Shown: positions 1 through 10,000 of the stretch, piece by piece
How positions within the stretch are numbered: position 1 is the first letter of the stretch
Layout of the letters: the number at the start of each line of letters is the position of its first letter
DNA from: Flavobacterium tiangeerense
GTDB taxonomy: Bacteria > Bacteroidota > Bacteroidia > Flavobacteriales > Flavobacteriaceae
Length of the DNA: 64,000 nucleotides
Assembly: GCF_007830355.1 (NCBI RefSeq)
Contig: NZ_VLKO01000012.1
Span: 36,539 to 100,538 of the forward strand
Direction of reading: 5' to 3'
The notes under the pieces: generated by a model
Database searches by the model: none
Seen by the model: the letters and a program-made list of their open reading frames with translations, nothing else
Told to the model about the DNA's origin: nothing
Translations under genes and position numbers: made by a program

Positions 1-146
1 GTAAACAATTTTTTGTGAGTTGGCAACGGAATAGGACCAGTTACAACAGCACCAGTAGTTTTTACTGTTTTTACAATCTTTTCAGCAGACTTGTCTACCA
101 ACATGTGATCGTAAGATTTTAATTTTATTCTGATTTTTTGACTCAT
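1..146 (-). CDS. rpsJ: 30S ribosomal protein S10 (5' part, runs off the window)
   Basis: Reading the minus strand from the ATG at 146 gives [20 protein letters not shown] and then a PIPLPT stretch, the typical N-terminus of S10 (NusE), a protein of the 30S head that also takes part in transcription antitermination. Only the first 48 codons or so are inside the window. It starts 11 bases after the fusA stop, so it is very likely cotranscribed with the str operon upstream and opens the S10 operon downstream. Seen: sequence and spacing. Known: the S10 family. Confidence 0.93.
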   Translation of the reverse strand, partial: MSQKIRIKLKSYDHMLVDKSAEKIVKTVKTTGAVVTGPIPLPTHKKLF

Positions 147-157
147 TTTCTTAAAGA

Positions 158-2314
158 TTAAGCGTTTCCTTTTGCTTTTTTAATTACTGCTTCTGAAATA
201 TTAGAAGGTGTCTCTGCATAATGAGAGAATTCCATTGTAGAAGTTGCTCTACCAGAAGATAATGTTCTTAATGTTGTAACATATCCAAACATCTCTGATA
301 AAGGCACATCAGCCTTAATAGTTTTAGCACCATTTCTATCTCCCATGTCACTCACCTGACCTCTACGACGGTTAATATCACCAACGATATCTCCCATGTT
401 TTCTTCTGGTGTAATAACCTCCATTTTCATGATTGGCTCTAAAATTACAGCACCAGCAGCTTTCGCTACCTCTCTATAACCCATTCTTGCTGCTAACTCA
501 AAAGAAAGCGCATCAGAATCCACAGGGTGGAAAGATCCGTCTAATAAAGTAACCTTTAAACTATCAACTTGATATCCTGCTAAAGGACCAGTTTTCATTG
601 CCTCACGGAAACCTTTTTCAACTGAAGGTATATACTCTTTTGGAACGTTACCACCTTTCACAGCATTAACAAACTGTAATCCAACTGGAGCTTTACCATC
701 AACTTCATCAGCAGGCTCAAGAATAAATACGATATCACCGAATTTACCACGACCTCCAGATTGTTTTTTGTAAGTCTCTCTGTGTTGTGCTTTTTTAGTA
801 AACGCTTCTTTGTATTCAACTTGAGGCTCACCTTGGTTTACTTCAACTTTAAATTCACGTTTCATACGATCTACCAAGATATCTAAGTGAAGCTCACCCA
901 TACCAGAAATAATCGTTTGCCCAGAAGCTTCATCAGTTCTAACAGTAAACGTTGGATCCTCTTCAGCTAATTTAGCTAAAGCCATACCCATTTTATCTAC
1001 GTCAGCCTTAGTTTTAGGCTCAATAGCAATACCAATTACTGGCGCAGGAAATTTCATTGACTCAAGAATAATTGGGTGTTTTTCATCACACAATGTATCT
1101 CCAGTTTTGATATCTTTAAAGCCAACTGCCGCTCCAATATCTCCTGCCTCGATATACTCGATTGGGTTTTGTTTGTTTGCGTGCATTTGGTAGATACGAG
1201 AAATTCTTTCCTTATTACCTGAACGCGTGTTCAAAACGTAAGAACCTGCATCTAAACGTCCTGAATAAGCACGGAAGAAAGCTAAACGACCTACGAATGG
1301 GTCAGTAGCAATTTTAAATGCTAAAGCCGCAAATGGCTCTTTAACATCTGGCTTACGCAAGATTTTAGTTTGATCTTCTTCTAAAAGTTCAGCATCATCA
1401 GGGTGAATACCTTCAATACCTTCTTTATCCATTGGAGATGGTAAGTATTTACATACTGCATCTAACATGAATTGAACTCCTTTATTCTTGAAAGATGAAC
1501 CAGCAATCATAGGGATAATCGCCATATCCATTACAGCTGCTCTTAAAGCGATGTTGATTTCTTCTTCCGTGATAGAATCTGGATCTTCCATATACTTATC
1601 AAGTAAGTTTTCATCATAATCAGCAACTGCCTCAATAAGAATGTCTCTGTACTCTTTAACTTCGTCTACCATATCAGCAGGAATATCAACAACTTCATAA
1701 GTTGCTCCCATTCCAGCATCATCCCAAACAATAGCTTGGTTTCTTACTAAATCTACAACACCTTTGAAATCATTTTCTTCACCAATTGGCAAAGTAATCG
1801 CAACAGCATTAGATTTTAACATGTCTCTTACTTGTTGACATACCATCAAAAAGTTAGATCCTTGTCTATCCATTTTATTAACAAAACCAATACGAGGAAC
1901 TCTATATTGATCTGCTAATCTCCAGTTCGTTTCTGATTGAGGTTCAACACCATCAACAGCACTAAACAAGAATACTAAACCATCAAGTACACGTAAAGAA
2001 CGATTTACTTCAACTGTAAAGTCAACGTGTCCTGGGGTATCAATGATATTAAAGTGATAAGGCAAGGTCTCAGGTAAAATTTTACCTTGAGTAGTTGGAA
2101 AATTCCATTCACAAGTTGTAGCTGCAGAAGTAATAGTAATACCTCTTTCTTGCTCTTGTGCCATCCAGTCCATTGTTGCAGCACCATCGTGTACTTCACC
2201 AATTTTGTGTGATTTTCCTGTATAGAATAATATACGCTCAGTTGTTGTTGTTTTACCAGCATCAATATGAGCAGCAATACCTATGTTTCTTGTATATTTA
2301 AGTTCTCTAGCCAT
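158..2314 (-). CDS. fusA: Elongation factor G
   Basis: EF-G is the cytosolic GTPase that drives ribosome translocation and, with RRF, ribosome recycling. The protein has 718 residues, a normal length. The G1 loop AHIDAGKTT lies at about residues 15-23, followed by the RGITI switch motif, DTPGHVDF and NKMD. Domain II and the C-terminal domains (GGRGKFGD and the Y-R-hydrophobic end region) are complete. It sits 10 bases downstream of rpsG and 11 bases upstream of rpsJ. No tuf gene intervenes, as is usual in Bacteroidetes. Some flavobacteria carry extra EF-G paralogues, but the str-operon context marks this one as the housekeeping copy. Confidence 0.97.
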   Translation of the reverse strand: MARELKYTRNIGIAAHIDAGKTTTTERILFYTGKSHKIGEVHDGAATMDWMAQEQERGITITSAATTCEWNFPTTQGKILPETLPYHFNIIDTPGHVDFTVEVNRSLRVLDGLVFLFSAVDGVEPQSETNWRLADQYRVPRIGFVNKMDRQGSNFLMVCQQVRDMLKSNAVAITLPIGEENDFKGVVDLVRNQAIVWDDAGMGATYEVVDIPADMVDEVKEYRDILIEAVADYDENLLDKYMEDPDSITEEEINIALRAAVMDMAIIPMIAGSSFKNKGVQFMLDAVCKYLPSPMDKEGIEGIHPDDAELLEEDQTKILRKPDVKEPFAALAFKIATDPFVGRLAFFRAYSGRLDAGSYVLNTRSGNKERISRIYQMHANKQNPIEYIEAGDIGAAVGFKDIKTGDTLCDEKHPIILESMKFPAPVIGIAIEPKTKADVDKMGMALAKLAEEDPTFTVRTDEASGQTIISGMGELHLDILVDRMKREFKVEVNQGEPQVEYKEAFTKKAQHRETYKKQSGGRGKFGDIVFILEPADEVDGKAPVGLQFVNAVKGGNVPKEYIPSVEKGFREAMKTGPLAGYQVDSLKVTLLDGSFHPVDSDALSFELAARMGYREVAKAAGAVILEPIMKMEVITPEENMGDIVGDINRRRGQVSDMGDRNGAKTIKADVPLSEMFGYVTTLRTLSSGRATSTMEFSHYAETPSNISEAVIKKAKGNA

Positions 2315-2324
2315 TTCTTACGGA

Positions 2325-2801
2325 TTAAAATCTAAAGTGAGAGAAAGCTTTGTTAGCTTCAGCCATTTTGTGAGTATCCATTCTTTTCTTAACAGCAGCT
2401 CCTTCTTCTTTAGCAGCAGCTAAACACTCTGATGCTAATCTTTGTGCCATTGACTTTTCGTTTCTTCTTCTTGAATAAAGAATTAACCATTTCATCGCCA
2501 TAGAAATTTTTCTATCTGGACGAATTTGCATTGGAATTTGAAATGTAGCTCCACCTACTCTACGACTACGTACTTCTACGTGAGGCATAACATTAGTTAA
2601 CGCATCTTTCCAGATTTCTAATGATGGTTTTTCAGCATCTTGTTTTTTAGATTCAATAATATCAATTGCATCATAAAATACTTTAAACGCTGTAGATTTT
2701 TTTCCATCCCACATTAAGTTGTTCACAAAACGTGTTACCAGTTGGTCATTAAACCTTGGATCTGGTAAAAGTGGTCTTTTCTTTGCCGCTCTTTTTCTCA
2801 T
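2325..2801 (-). CDS. rpsG: 30S ribosomal protein S7
   Basis: S7 nucleates assembly of the 30S head by binding the 3' major domain of 16S rRNA. The 158-residue product starts MRKRAAKKR and carries the family sequence around FVNNLMWDGKKSTAFK and the ARG-like RRVGGATFQIP segment that contacts RNA. The length is normal. It follows rpsL by 88 bases and precedes fusA by 10 bases in one operon. In many bacteria S7 represses its own operon by binding the rpsL-rpsG spacer. The spacer here contains a short hairpin (TAGAATT/AATTCTA at 2844-2860), but whether it has that role is not known. Confidence 0.97.
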   Translation of the reverse strand: MRKRAAKKRPLLPDPRFNDQLVTRFVNNLMWDGKKSTAFKVFYDAIDIIESKKQDAEKPSLEIWKDALTNVMPHVEVRSRRVGGATFQIPMQIRPDRKISMAMKWLILYSRRRNEKSMAQRLASECLAAAKEEGAAVKKRMDTHKMAEANKAFSHFRF

Positions 2802-2889
2802 GTCTTTTTTTTAATTTTTTGTCATTAACACATAACTTAGATATAGAATTAAAAATTCTAACTCAGTTACAAGCAATTAACTTTTTAAA

Positions 2890-3273
2890 TTACTTTTTTA
2901 CTTCCTTTGGGCGTTTAGCTCCGTACTTAGATCTTCTTTGCGTTCTTCCTGCTACTCCTGACGTATCAAGTGCACCACGAACGATGTGATATCTAACTCC
3001 TGGTAAATCTTTTACCCTTCCACCCCTAACTAATACTATCGAGTGCTCTTGTAAATTGTGTCCTTCACCAGGGATGTACGCATTCACTTCATTACCATTT
3101 GTCAAACGTACACGCGCTACTTTACGCATTGCAGAGTTTGGTTTTTTAGGTGTTGTAGTGTAAACACGCGTACAAACCCCTCTTCTTTGAGGACAAGAAT
3201 CTAAAGCAACCGATTTACTCTTCTTAGTTATCTGAGTTCTTCCTGTTCTTACTAATTGTTGAATTGTTGGCAT
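2890..3273 (-). CDS. rpsL: 30S ribosomal protein S12
   Basis: S12 sits at the decoding centre and controls accuracy. The 127-residue protein starts [12 protein letters not shown] and contains the invariant [18 protein letters not shown] block (split here as TTPKKPNSA and MRKVARVRL) and [13 protein letters not shown]. The two lysines where streptomycin-resistance substitutions arise, in PKKPNS and RVKDLPG, are both the wild-type residues. It is the first gene of the str operon. Its promoter lies in the 170-bp gap shared with the divergent gene at 3444, but no clear -7 box was assigned on this strand. Confidence 0.97.
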   Translation of the reverse strand: MPTIQQLVRTGRTQITKKSKSVALDSCPQRRGVCTRVYTTTPKKPNSAMRKVARVRLTNGNEVNAYIPGEGHNLQEHSIVLVRGGRVKDLPGVRYHIVRGALDTSGVAGRTQRRSKYGAKRPKEVKK

Positions 3274-3431
3274 AATTAATACTAAAAATTTCTTATTATA
3301 TTAAATTCCCGCTTTTTACGGGGTTGCAAATGTAGAAAATATTTTTTACTCTACAAACGTTAAACTATTAATTTTCAATTAGATTATTTAGAACTTTGAA
3401 AATCATTACAAAGATCTCATATTTGTATCAC

Positions 3432-3439
3432 TAAATTTG
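3432..3439 (+). promoter_or_regulatory. Putative -7 box TAAATTTG, four bases before ATG
   Basis: TAAATTTG fits the Bacteroidetes -7 consensus TAnnTTTG. It is followed by CACA and then the ATG at 3444. Initiation at the usual distance from the box would fall at or next to the start codon. No good -33 TTG was found at the expected distance, so the call is moderate. Confidence 0.45.
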
Positions 3440-3443
3440 CACA

Positions 3444-5129
3444 ATGAGCAATAAAAAAAAAACACTTCTTTTATTTTTATTTCTAATATTAGAAAGCACA
3501 TGTTACGCTCAAGAGTTTCGATTACAAATCATTGGAAATTCAAAAGAAGAAACCAAAAAAATAGACTCCTTAAATTACCAAACCAAACATAAAAATGTAA
3601 GTTCTATAAATGATGAAGTAGAAGGCTTTCTCAAAAAAGCTTCTTTTATAGGTTATATTGAAGTAAAAACATTTCAACTAAATAAAATTAACGACTCTAC
3701 TTTTCAAAATAAAATTGATTTAGGACAACAAATAAAAAAAATTATCGTCACCATTCCGGATCTAGAAACAGTGACACTATTAAAACTACAAAAAAAAACA
3801 ATTGAAATACATTATTCAGAAATCGAGACGTTTCTAGATCATACACTACACCTTCTAGAAGATACCGGATATGCTTTTGCAAAAGTAAAACTCATCAGTA
3901 TAAAAAGAAAGCAATCTCTTTTACTTGCAGAATTAGACATTCAAAAAAACTCCACCCGAAACATCAATGCAATAGTCATAAAACAGGAAGGAAAAAATAA
4001 ATTTCCAAGAGGTCATCTCACTCAAATAAACCGAAAATATAAAAACAAACTATTTAATTTAAAAAGTCTTGAACAAATCCATTCTGATTTTAATAAACTC
4101 AACTTTGTCAATCAAATAAAATACCCTGAATTTTTAGTAACCAAAGATACGACCAAGGTATATGTGTATCTAGAAAAGAAAAATTCGAATACCTTTGATG
4201 GGTTTATCGGCTTTAGCAATAATGAAAATCGTTTTACCTTAAATGGTTACTTGGACATTCAACTTGAAAACATTTTAACTAAGGGAGAACAAATACAAAT
4301 TTTTTGGAAAAGCGACGGCAATGATCAAAAAACTTTCAAAGCGAGTTTAGCTTTACCCTATCTTTTTAATTCTCCGATAGGAATCCAAACAGACTTACAA
4401 ATTTTCAGGCAAGACAGTACATTTCAAAATACAAAAACAACTTTAGGGTTAAATTATAGATTGAAAAACAATTCTGAAATAAAGTTAGGATACCATTCCA
4501 CACAGTCCAGCGTAATCCAAGACGGTAACTCAAACATAGCGGGATTTAACAACAATTTCCTAACAATAGGTTATGAAAATAAAGATCTCTTCATCAGAAA
4601 AAATAGGTTTATACCACGTTTTGGTTTTATTGCTTTACTTGGAGCAGGCAAGAGAATAGCAGAGATAGAAACAGATCCAAAACCGACCAAACAAATTCAA
4701 ATAGAGATAAAAAACATTCTCCTTTTTGAAATTAACTCCAAGAACTCCTTCTATATCAACAATCAAAATCATTACCTGGCTAGTTCTCAATATTTAGAAA
4801 ATGAGTTGCATCGCTTTGGAGGATTTAATAGTGTTCGAGGTTTTCGAGAAAATAGTCTTGCTGCATTTTGGACATCTGCATTTTTAACAGAATATCGTTA
4901 TGCATTGAATAGTAAATTTTATGTCCATACCATCGCGGATCTCGCTTACTTCAAAAGAACCACCCCTAAAGCATTAAGAAACAACCAACTAATAGGCATC
5001 GGACTAGGTTTTGGTGCACAAACAAAAAACGGATTATTACGCATTGCACTGGCAAGTGGCGCTTTAAATTCTCAGAGAATTAAAACTGAAAACGGAATCC
5101 TACATTTAAATTACAACATCAAATTCTAA
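3444..5129 (+). CDS. Omp85-family outer membrane barrel protein with secreted N-terminal region
   Basis: The 561-residue protein has a signal peptide (hydrophobic core LLLFLFLILES, cleavage near CYAQ). A region of about 230 residues follows that could hold one or two POTRA-like modules, and then a beta-barrel. Near the C-terminus is GGFNSVRGFREN, carrying the VRGF motif that in BamA, TamA and FhaC sits on the loop plugging the barrel. The last residue is Phe (NYNIKF), as expected for Bam-dependent proteins. It is shorter than BamA (about 800 residues), so it is not the main assembly factor; a TamA-like or two-partner-secretion-like role is possible. No partner exoprotein adjoins it. Family assignment rests on the motif and the fold pattern; the function is unknown. 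Confidence 0.72.
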   Translation: MSNKKKTLLLFLFLILESTCYAQEFRLQIIGNSKEETKKIDSLNYQTKHKNVSSINDEVEGFLKKASFIGYIEVKTFQLNKINDSTFQNKIDLGQQIKKIIVTIPDLETVTLLKLQKKTIEIHYSEIETFLDHTLHLLEDTGYAFAKVKLISIKRKQSLLLAELDIQKNSTRNINAIVIKQEGKNKFPRGHLTQINRKYKNKLFNLKSLEQIHSDFNKLNFVNQIKYPEFLVTKDTTKVYVYLEKKNSNTFDGFIGFSNNENRFTLNGYLDIQLENILTKGEQIQIFWKSDGNDQKTFKASLALPYLFNSPIGIQTDLQIFRQDSTFQNTKTTLGLNYRLKNNSEIKLGYHSTQSSVIQDGNSNIAGFNNNFLTIGYENKDLFIRKNRFIPRFGFIALLGAGKRIAEIETDPKPTKQIQIEIKNILLFEINSKNSFYINNQNHYLASSQYLENELHRFGGFNSVRGFRENSLAAFWTSAFLTEYRYALNSKFYVHTIADLAYFKRTTPKALRNNQLIGIGLGFGAQTKNGLLRIALASGALNSQRIKTENGILHLNYNIKF

Positions 5130-5212
5130 ATTTAACATTTTAAAACGATTTTACATTAGGAATGTTAAGAAAATATTAAGATGTTTGTCAAACTAATTCA
5201 AAATATTAAAAA

Positions 5213-8200
5213 ATGAAACTAAAGTTTAATGGATTACTAGTACTCCTTGTAGTATTAGTGGCGCAAATTACATTTGCCCAAGAAAGATCTGTTTCGGGAA
5301 CTGTTTCTGATAATGCAGGAATGCCTTTACCAGGTGTGAGTGTATTAGTGAAAGGAACTAAAACTGGAACGCAAACTGATTATGATGGTAAGTATTCAAT
5401 CAAGGCGACACCAAGCCAAATCTTGGTATTTAGCTACATTGGAATGAAAACTCAAGAATTATCAGCAGGTTCAACAAGTTTAAATGTAAATCTTAAAGAT
5501 GACTCAGTTGAACTAGAAGGAGTAGTAGTTACGGCTCTTGGTATTACAAGAAAAAAAGAATCTTTGAGTTATGCAACTCAAGAATTAAAAGGAGCTACAA
5601 TTAATGAAGGTGGTTCAAATAATGCTGTATCTGCATTATCAGGTAACGTAGCTGGTCTACAAATTACTGCACCTTCAACAATGGGTGGGTCAACAAGAAT
5701 TGTTATGAGAGGTATTGGATCTGTAACAGGAGAAAATAAACCTTTAATTGTAATTGATGGAATCCCTTTAGATAATGGAAACTACAATACAGCAAATACA
5801 GAAAGAGGAGCTGGAGGTAGAGATTACGGAGATGCATCAGCAGACATCAACCCTGATGATATAGAGTCTGTTACTGTCTTAAAAGGTGGACCTGCAGCAG
5901 CGCTTTACGGGAATAGAGCTGGAAACGGTGCTATTTTATACACTACAAAATCTGGCAAAAAAGGTGGAAGAGCTGAAGTTTCTTTCAACTCTGGAATAAC
6001 TTTTGAGGAAGCTTACATAAGCCCAAAATTACAGAAACAATATGGTGGTGGTAGTTCATCTACATTTGTGAAGCAAGTAATAAACGGAAAAACTTACAAT
6101 TTAGCAGATTATAAAACTGACGAAAGTTGGGGACCAAAATATGATGCCAATTTACTTCACTTGCCGTGGAATGCATTTGATCCAGAATTTGCTGAAGATT
6201 ATTTAGTAGAAAAACCATGGCTTTCACCAAATAATGATGTAGATTCTTTCTTTAGAACAGGAATAACAAGAAACAACGCTATATCGTTTACAAAATCAAC
6301 ACAAGATACTGGTGTTAGATTTTCTTACGCAAATCAAAAAACGGAAGGTATCGTTCCAAACTCTTCATTAACAAGAAATACTTTTTCTGTTAATGCAAAT
6401 ACTCAACTAAGTGATAAATTAAAAGTTGAAGGTATGATGACTTACGTACAAACTAGAGGTTTTAACAGACCAGAAGTTGGATACGGAGACAATGGTCTTG
6501 CTCAAAAATTCTACCAATGGTCACAAAGACAATTGGATTATAATGATTTGAAAGACTATAAATTACCTAACGGCCAACAAAGATCTTGGAATAGAATTGC
6601 TTGGAATAATGCAACACCAAATTATTCAGACAATCCATACTGGATCATAAACGAAAATACTTCGGGAGATAAAAGAAATAGATTTTACGGGAACGGAAAA
6701 ATAACTTACAACATCACTAAAGATTTATATGCAGTAGGTAACGTTTACGGAGATACTTACTCTTTAAATATCAACGAAAGAGTGGCTATTGGATCTCAAG
6801 CTACACCAAGCTACACTACATCTACTAGAACCCTTACTGATTTTAACTACGAAGGTCGTTTGCATTATGACAAAACTTTTGGTAAATTTAGCATCAACAC
6901 ATTTGCTGGAGCAAACAGAAGAAGTTATAATTTCTCTAGATTAACAGGTGCTACTGTAGGTGGACTATCATTACCAAATCAGTACAACTTATCAAATAGT
7001 AAAAGTCCTGCTTTAGCTACTAATTACGATGAAAAAACATTAACAAATAGTGCTTACGGATCTGTTGTGCTAGGATATAACAATATGTTATTTATTGAAG
7101 CTACAGACAGACAAGATTGGTTTAGTACTGTTTTCGAGCCAGTAAACTACGCTTCTGTTAATGGAAGTTTTATCTTCTCTGAATTACTTACAGATTACAA
7201 GTGGTTAAACTACGGTAAAATTCGCGGTGGATGGGCACAAGCAGGAAATGCTACAACTCCATACAGACTAGACAATTATGCAGATGTTTTAACTCCATTC
7301 CAAGGACAGCCAAGATACAGTCAACCAGGAACAGCTAACAATCCACTTTTAGTACCTGAATTAAAAACTACAAAAGAAATTGGTCTTGAATTGAGTTTAT
7401 TCGATAGAAGAGTTGGAATTGACTTAACCTATTATGATGTTGCTACAACTGATCTTATTACCCCAGTACAAATTGACCCATCAACTGGTTTCAACTTTAA
7501 GTTATTCAATGCTGGAAAATTACAAAACAAAGGTATTGAGGCAACTGTAAATTTAAATCCTATAAGAACTACTGATTTCAAATGGGATATTACTTGGAAT
7601 TTTGCAAAAAACAACAATAAATTAGTTGAATTATTACCTGGTGTAAATGAATTAATTATTGGAACTGCTCCATTTCAAGCTACTTTATTAGCGGTTACAG
7701 GACAACAATATGGTCAAATTTACGGAACAGACTTTACTTATGACGCTAATGGAAAAAAAGTTGTAGATGCTGATGGGTACTACATACCAACAGCAAGAAA
7801 ATCATTAGGGGATATAACACCTGATTACAACATGGGTATTAGAAACTCTTTCAAATATAAAGACATAAGTTTAGGTTTCTTAATTGATATACAAAAGGGA
7901 GGAAGCTATTTTTCTACAACACACATGTGGGGTACATATTCTGGAGTATTAGAAGCTACTGCAGCTAATGGAATAAGAGAAAATGGTATTGTTGTAGATG
8001 CTGTATACGAAGACGGTACACCTAATACATCTGTTTTACCTGGACAAGCTTGGGCACAACAACATTATGGATTAGATGCATTGAACGTATTTGATGCTAG
8101 CTACGTTAAATTAAGAGAAGTGACTTTAGGTTATAGTCTTCCTAAAAAACACAGAGGAGTATTCTCTGATATTAGACTATCTCTTTTTGCAAGAAACTTA

Positions 8201-8335
8201 TTCACTTGGGGACTTGATTGGGATGGAATGGATCCTGAGATGGCATCATACGGTAGTGGAAACACACAAGGTCTTGAAGGAGGTTCATTACCATCGACTA
8301 GAACATACGGTATGAACCTAGAATTTAAATTCTAA
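5213..8335 (+). CDS. SusC/RagA-type TonB-dependent outer membrane transporter
   Basis: The 1040-residue protein has a signal peptide ending near ITFAQ. A carboxypeptidase-regulatory-like domain follows (VSGTVSDNAGMPLPGVSV, YDGKYSI), then the plug domain (VVVTALGITRKKE, RGIGSV, VIDGIPL, ESVTVLKGGPAAALYG, GAILYTTK) and a long barrel ending in MNLEFKF. Such proteins form the channel of SusCD complexes, which import oligosaccharides, peptides or other nutrients at the outer membrane with energy from TonB-ExbBD. The SusD partner follows 13 bases later. No glycoside hydrolase, peptidase, ECF sigma/anti-sigma pair or hybrid sensor is adjacent, so the substrate cannot be inferred. Confidence 0.96.
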   Translation: MKLKFNGLLVLLVVLVAQITFAQERSVSGTVSDNAGMPLPGVSVLVKGTKTGTQTDYDGKYSIKATPSQILVFSYIGMKTQELSAGSTSLNVNLKDDSVELEGVVVTALGITRKKESLSYATQELKGATINEGGSNNAVSALSGNVAGLQITAPSTMGGSTRIVMRGIGSVTGENKPLIVIDGIPLDNGNYNTANTERGAGGRDYGDASADINPDDIESVTVLKGGPAAALYGNRAGNGAILYTTKSGKKGGRAEVSFNSGITFEEAYISPKLQKQYGGGSSSTFVKQVINGKTYNLADYKTDESWGPKYDANLLHLPWNAFDPEFAEDYLVEKPWLSPNNDVDSFFRTGITRNNAISFTKSTQDTGVRFSYANQKTEGIVPNSSLTRNTFSVNANTQLSDKLKVEGMMTYVQTRGFNRPEVGYGDNGLAQKFYQWSQRQLDYNDLKDYKLPNGQQRSWNRIAWNNATPNYSDNPYWIINENTSGDKRNRFYGNGKITYNITKDLYAVGNVYGDTYSLNINERVAIGSQATPSYTTSTRTLTDFNYEGRLHYDKTFGKFSINTFAGANRRSYNFSRLTGATVGGLSLPNQYNLSNSKSPALATNYDEKTLTNSAYGSVVLGYNNMLFIEATDRQDWFSTVFEPVNYASVNGSFIFSELLTDYKWLNYGKIRGGWAQAGNATTPYRLDNYADVLTPFQGQPRYSQPGTANNPLLVPELKTTKEIGLELSLFDRRVGIDLTYYDVATTDLITPVQIDPSTGFNFKLFNAGKLQNKGIEATVNLNPIRTTDFKWDITWNFAKNNNKLVELLPGVNELIIGTAPFQATLLAVTGQQYGQIYGTDFTYDANGKKVVDADGYYIPTARKSLGDITPDYNMGIRNSFKYKDISLGFLIDIQKGGSYFSTTHMWGTYSGVLEATAANGIRENGIVVDAVYEDGTPNTSVLPGQAWAQQHYGLDALNVFDASYVKLREVTLGYSLPKKHRGVFSDIRLSLFARNLFTWGLDWDGMDPEMASYGSGNTQGLEGGSLPSTRTYGMNLEFKF

Positions 8336-8348
8336 AACAAAAAATAAA

Positions 8349-9929
8349 ATGAAAAAAATATTTATATCATTATTATCCGTCGCTACAGTACTTACTACGA
8401 CAGTAAGCTGTACTGATAATTTGGAAGAAACAAACGTTAGTCCAAACAATCCAGACATTGCTAATGTACCCGCATACGGTGTATTTAATAGTGCTGTATC
8501 CGCTTTAATGACAAATTCTCGTGGTAGTTTTTCATCAGGAAGAATGGCATTACCTTGGATTCAATACTCTGCTCAAAGAAACTATACTGAAGAGGATAGA
8601 TTTCAATTTAGAGAAGGAACAAATCAAAGTTTGTATACGGATTATTACACTGCTGCAGTAGATTTAAAAACGGTTATTGACCTCAACACCAATCCCGAAA
8701 CGAAAGTCATCAATTCAGCGTATGGTAACAACAATAACCAAATTGCAGCTGCGAGAGTAATGCTAGCATATACTTTCTTACAGTTAGTAGATGCATACGG
8801 AGATGTACCATACTATTCTTATGGAAATAATGACCCTGATTTTCAAGCATTACAATTAAATGGTGGAAATATCAAACCAAAATTTGCAACTCAAGTAAAA
8901 ATTTATGCTGACTTAATGAAAGAACTGAAAGAGGCTTCAGCAATGATTGTTACTTCTGAGCCAGTTTTTACACAAGGTGACAACCTGTTTAAAAGTCCAG
9001 TTAAATTGAGAAAATTTGCAAATTCATTACGTTTACGTATTGCAACTAGAGTTAAAGGTGTTGTTCCTGGAGCAGAAGCAAATGCTACAGAGGCTATAGC
9101 TGCTGGAGTTATGACTTCGAATGCTGACAACGTAGGCTTGACATTTCAAAAAGATGATATTAATCCAAGTGCTTTTTACAGAGATTTTTATTTATCTAAC
9201 AGAACTGATTTTGCTATATCTAACACTTTAGTTGATCTATTGAAAGGAAACCTAGGCACTTTTGGAGTTGACCCAAGATTACAAAAATATGCCGCTCCAA
9301 TAACAGCATCTAAGACAGCTGTAAAAACTTTTAGTTATACAGAAACAGATGACTTGACTCAGTATGTTGGTATGCCTTATGGTATTACAAGTTCACTAAC
9401 AGCATCACAGCAAGGAGGCACTTCTTTTTGGAGTTCAAACGTTCTAAAACAGGACTATACTGAAATTTTAATGGAATATGCAGAAGTTGAATTCTTATTA
9501 GCTGAACAAAATGGTTGGAATAACACTAACTACCAAAACGGTGTAAGAGCATCTATGGAACGTTGGGGTGTTTCTCCAGTGAAAATCACAGCTTATTTAG
9601 CAACTTTAGCTCCAGCTAATCAAGCTAATGTATTAACACAAAAATACATTGCACTCTTTATGCAACCATACGAAGCATATGCAGAGTACAGAAGAACTGG
9701 ATTCCCAACTACTTTATTGCAGCCAGGACAAACTTACCCATTAAACAAACCAAATCCTGATGATAATTCAACAACTTATAAATTTGAAGCATTAAGAGGA
9801 TTAAGCGCAATGCCTTCTCGTTTTACATATCCTGCTAATTTAAGTCAACTTAACGGTGCTAATGTATCTGAAGCTGCTCAAAGAATTGGTGGAGATTTAC
9901 TTACTACTAAATTAATTTGGGATAAATAA
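8349..9929 (+). CDS. SusD/RagB-type nutrient-binding outer membrane lipoprotein
   Basis: The 526-residue lipoprotein has a short signal sequence with lipobox TVSC, the acylated cysteine being residue 21. The body is helical and resembles the SusD-like_2 branch. Recognisable segments are LAYTFLQLVDAYGDVPY, the EILMEYAEVEFLLAEQ helix near residues 375-390, and the KYIALFMQPYEAYAEYRRTGFP region. It forms the lid on the SusC transporter encoded just upstream and captures substrate at the cell surface. A strong hairpin terminator follows at 9955-9987, so the operon consists of these two genes only. Confidence 0.94.
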   Translation: MKKIFISLLSVATVLTTTVSCTDNLEETNVSPNNPDIANVPAYGVFNSAVSALMTNSRGSFSSGRMALPWIQYSAQRNYTEEDRFQFREGTNQSLYTDYYTAAVDLKTVIDLNTNPETKVINSAYGNNNNQIAAARVMLAYTFLQLVDAYGDVPYYSYGNNDPDFQALQLNGGNIKPKFATQVKIYADLMKELKEASAMIVTSEPVFTQGDNLFKSPVKLRKFANSLRLRIATRVKGVVPGAEANATEAIAAGVMTSNADNVGLTFQKDDINPSAFYRDFYLSNRTDFAISNTLVDLLKGNLGTFGVDPRLQKYAAPITASKTAVKTFSYTETDDLTQYVGMPYGITSSLTASQQGGTSFWSSNVLKQDYTEILMEYAEVEFLLAEQNGWNNTNYQNGVRASMERWGVSPVKITAYLATLAPANQANVLTQKYIALFMQPYEAYAEYRRTGFPTTLLQPGQTYPLNKPNPDDNSTTYKFEALRGLSAMPSRFTYPANLSQLNGANVSEAAQRIGGDLLTTKLIWDK

Positions 9930-9954
9930 TCTTTAAACCTAATAAATTTTACTA

Positions 9955-9987
9955 AAACCATCCCATTTTTTGGGGTGGTTTTTTTTT
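9955..9987 (+). terminator. Rho-independent terminator of the susCD operon
   Basis: The stem AAACCATCCCA / TGGGGTGGTTT with a 5-base T loop is followed by an unbroken T run. The run ends only one base before the TATATTTG box of the next gene, so terminator and promoter are packed end to end. Confidence 0.85.
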
Positions 9988-9988
9988 A

Positions 9989-9996
9989 TATATTTG
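9989..9996 (+). promoter_or_regulatory. Putative -7 box TATATTTG of rlmB
   Basis: The box is a perfect match to TAnnTTTG. CACC and the ATG at 10001 follow directly, so the mRNA may be leaderless. A possible -33 TTG lies in the terminator loop at 9970-9972, 16 bases upstream, slightly closer than the usual 19. Confidence 0.6.
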
Positions 9997-10000
9997 CACC

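Noticed and set aside
2005..2277. Open frame on the minus strand inside fusA in another phase
   Set aside because: It is a shadow of EF-G: low-complexity Leu/Gln product, no family features, fully within a conserved gene.
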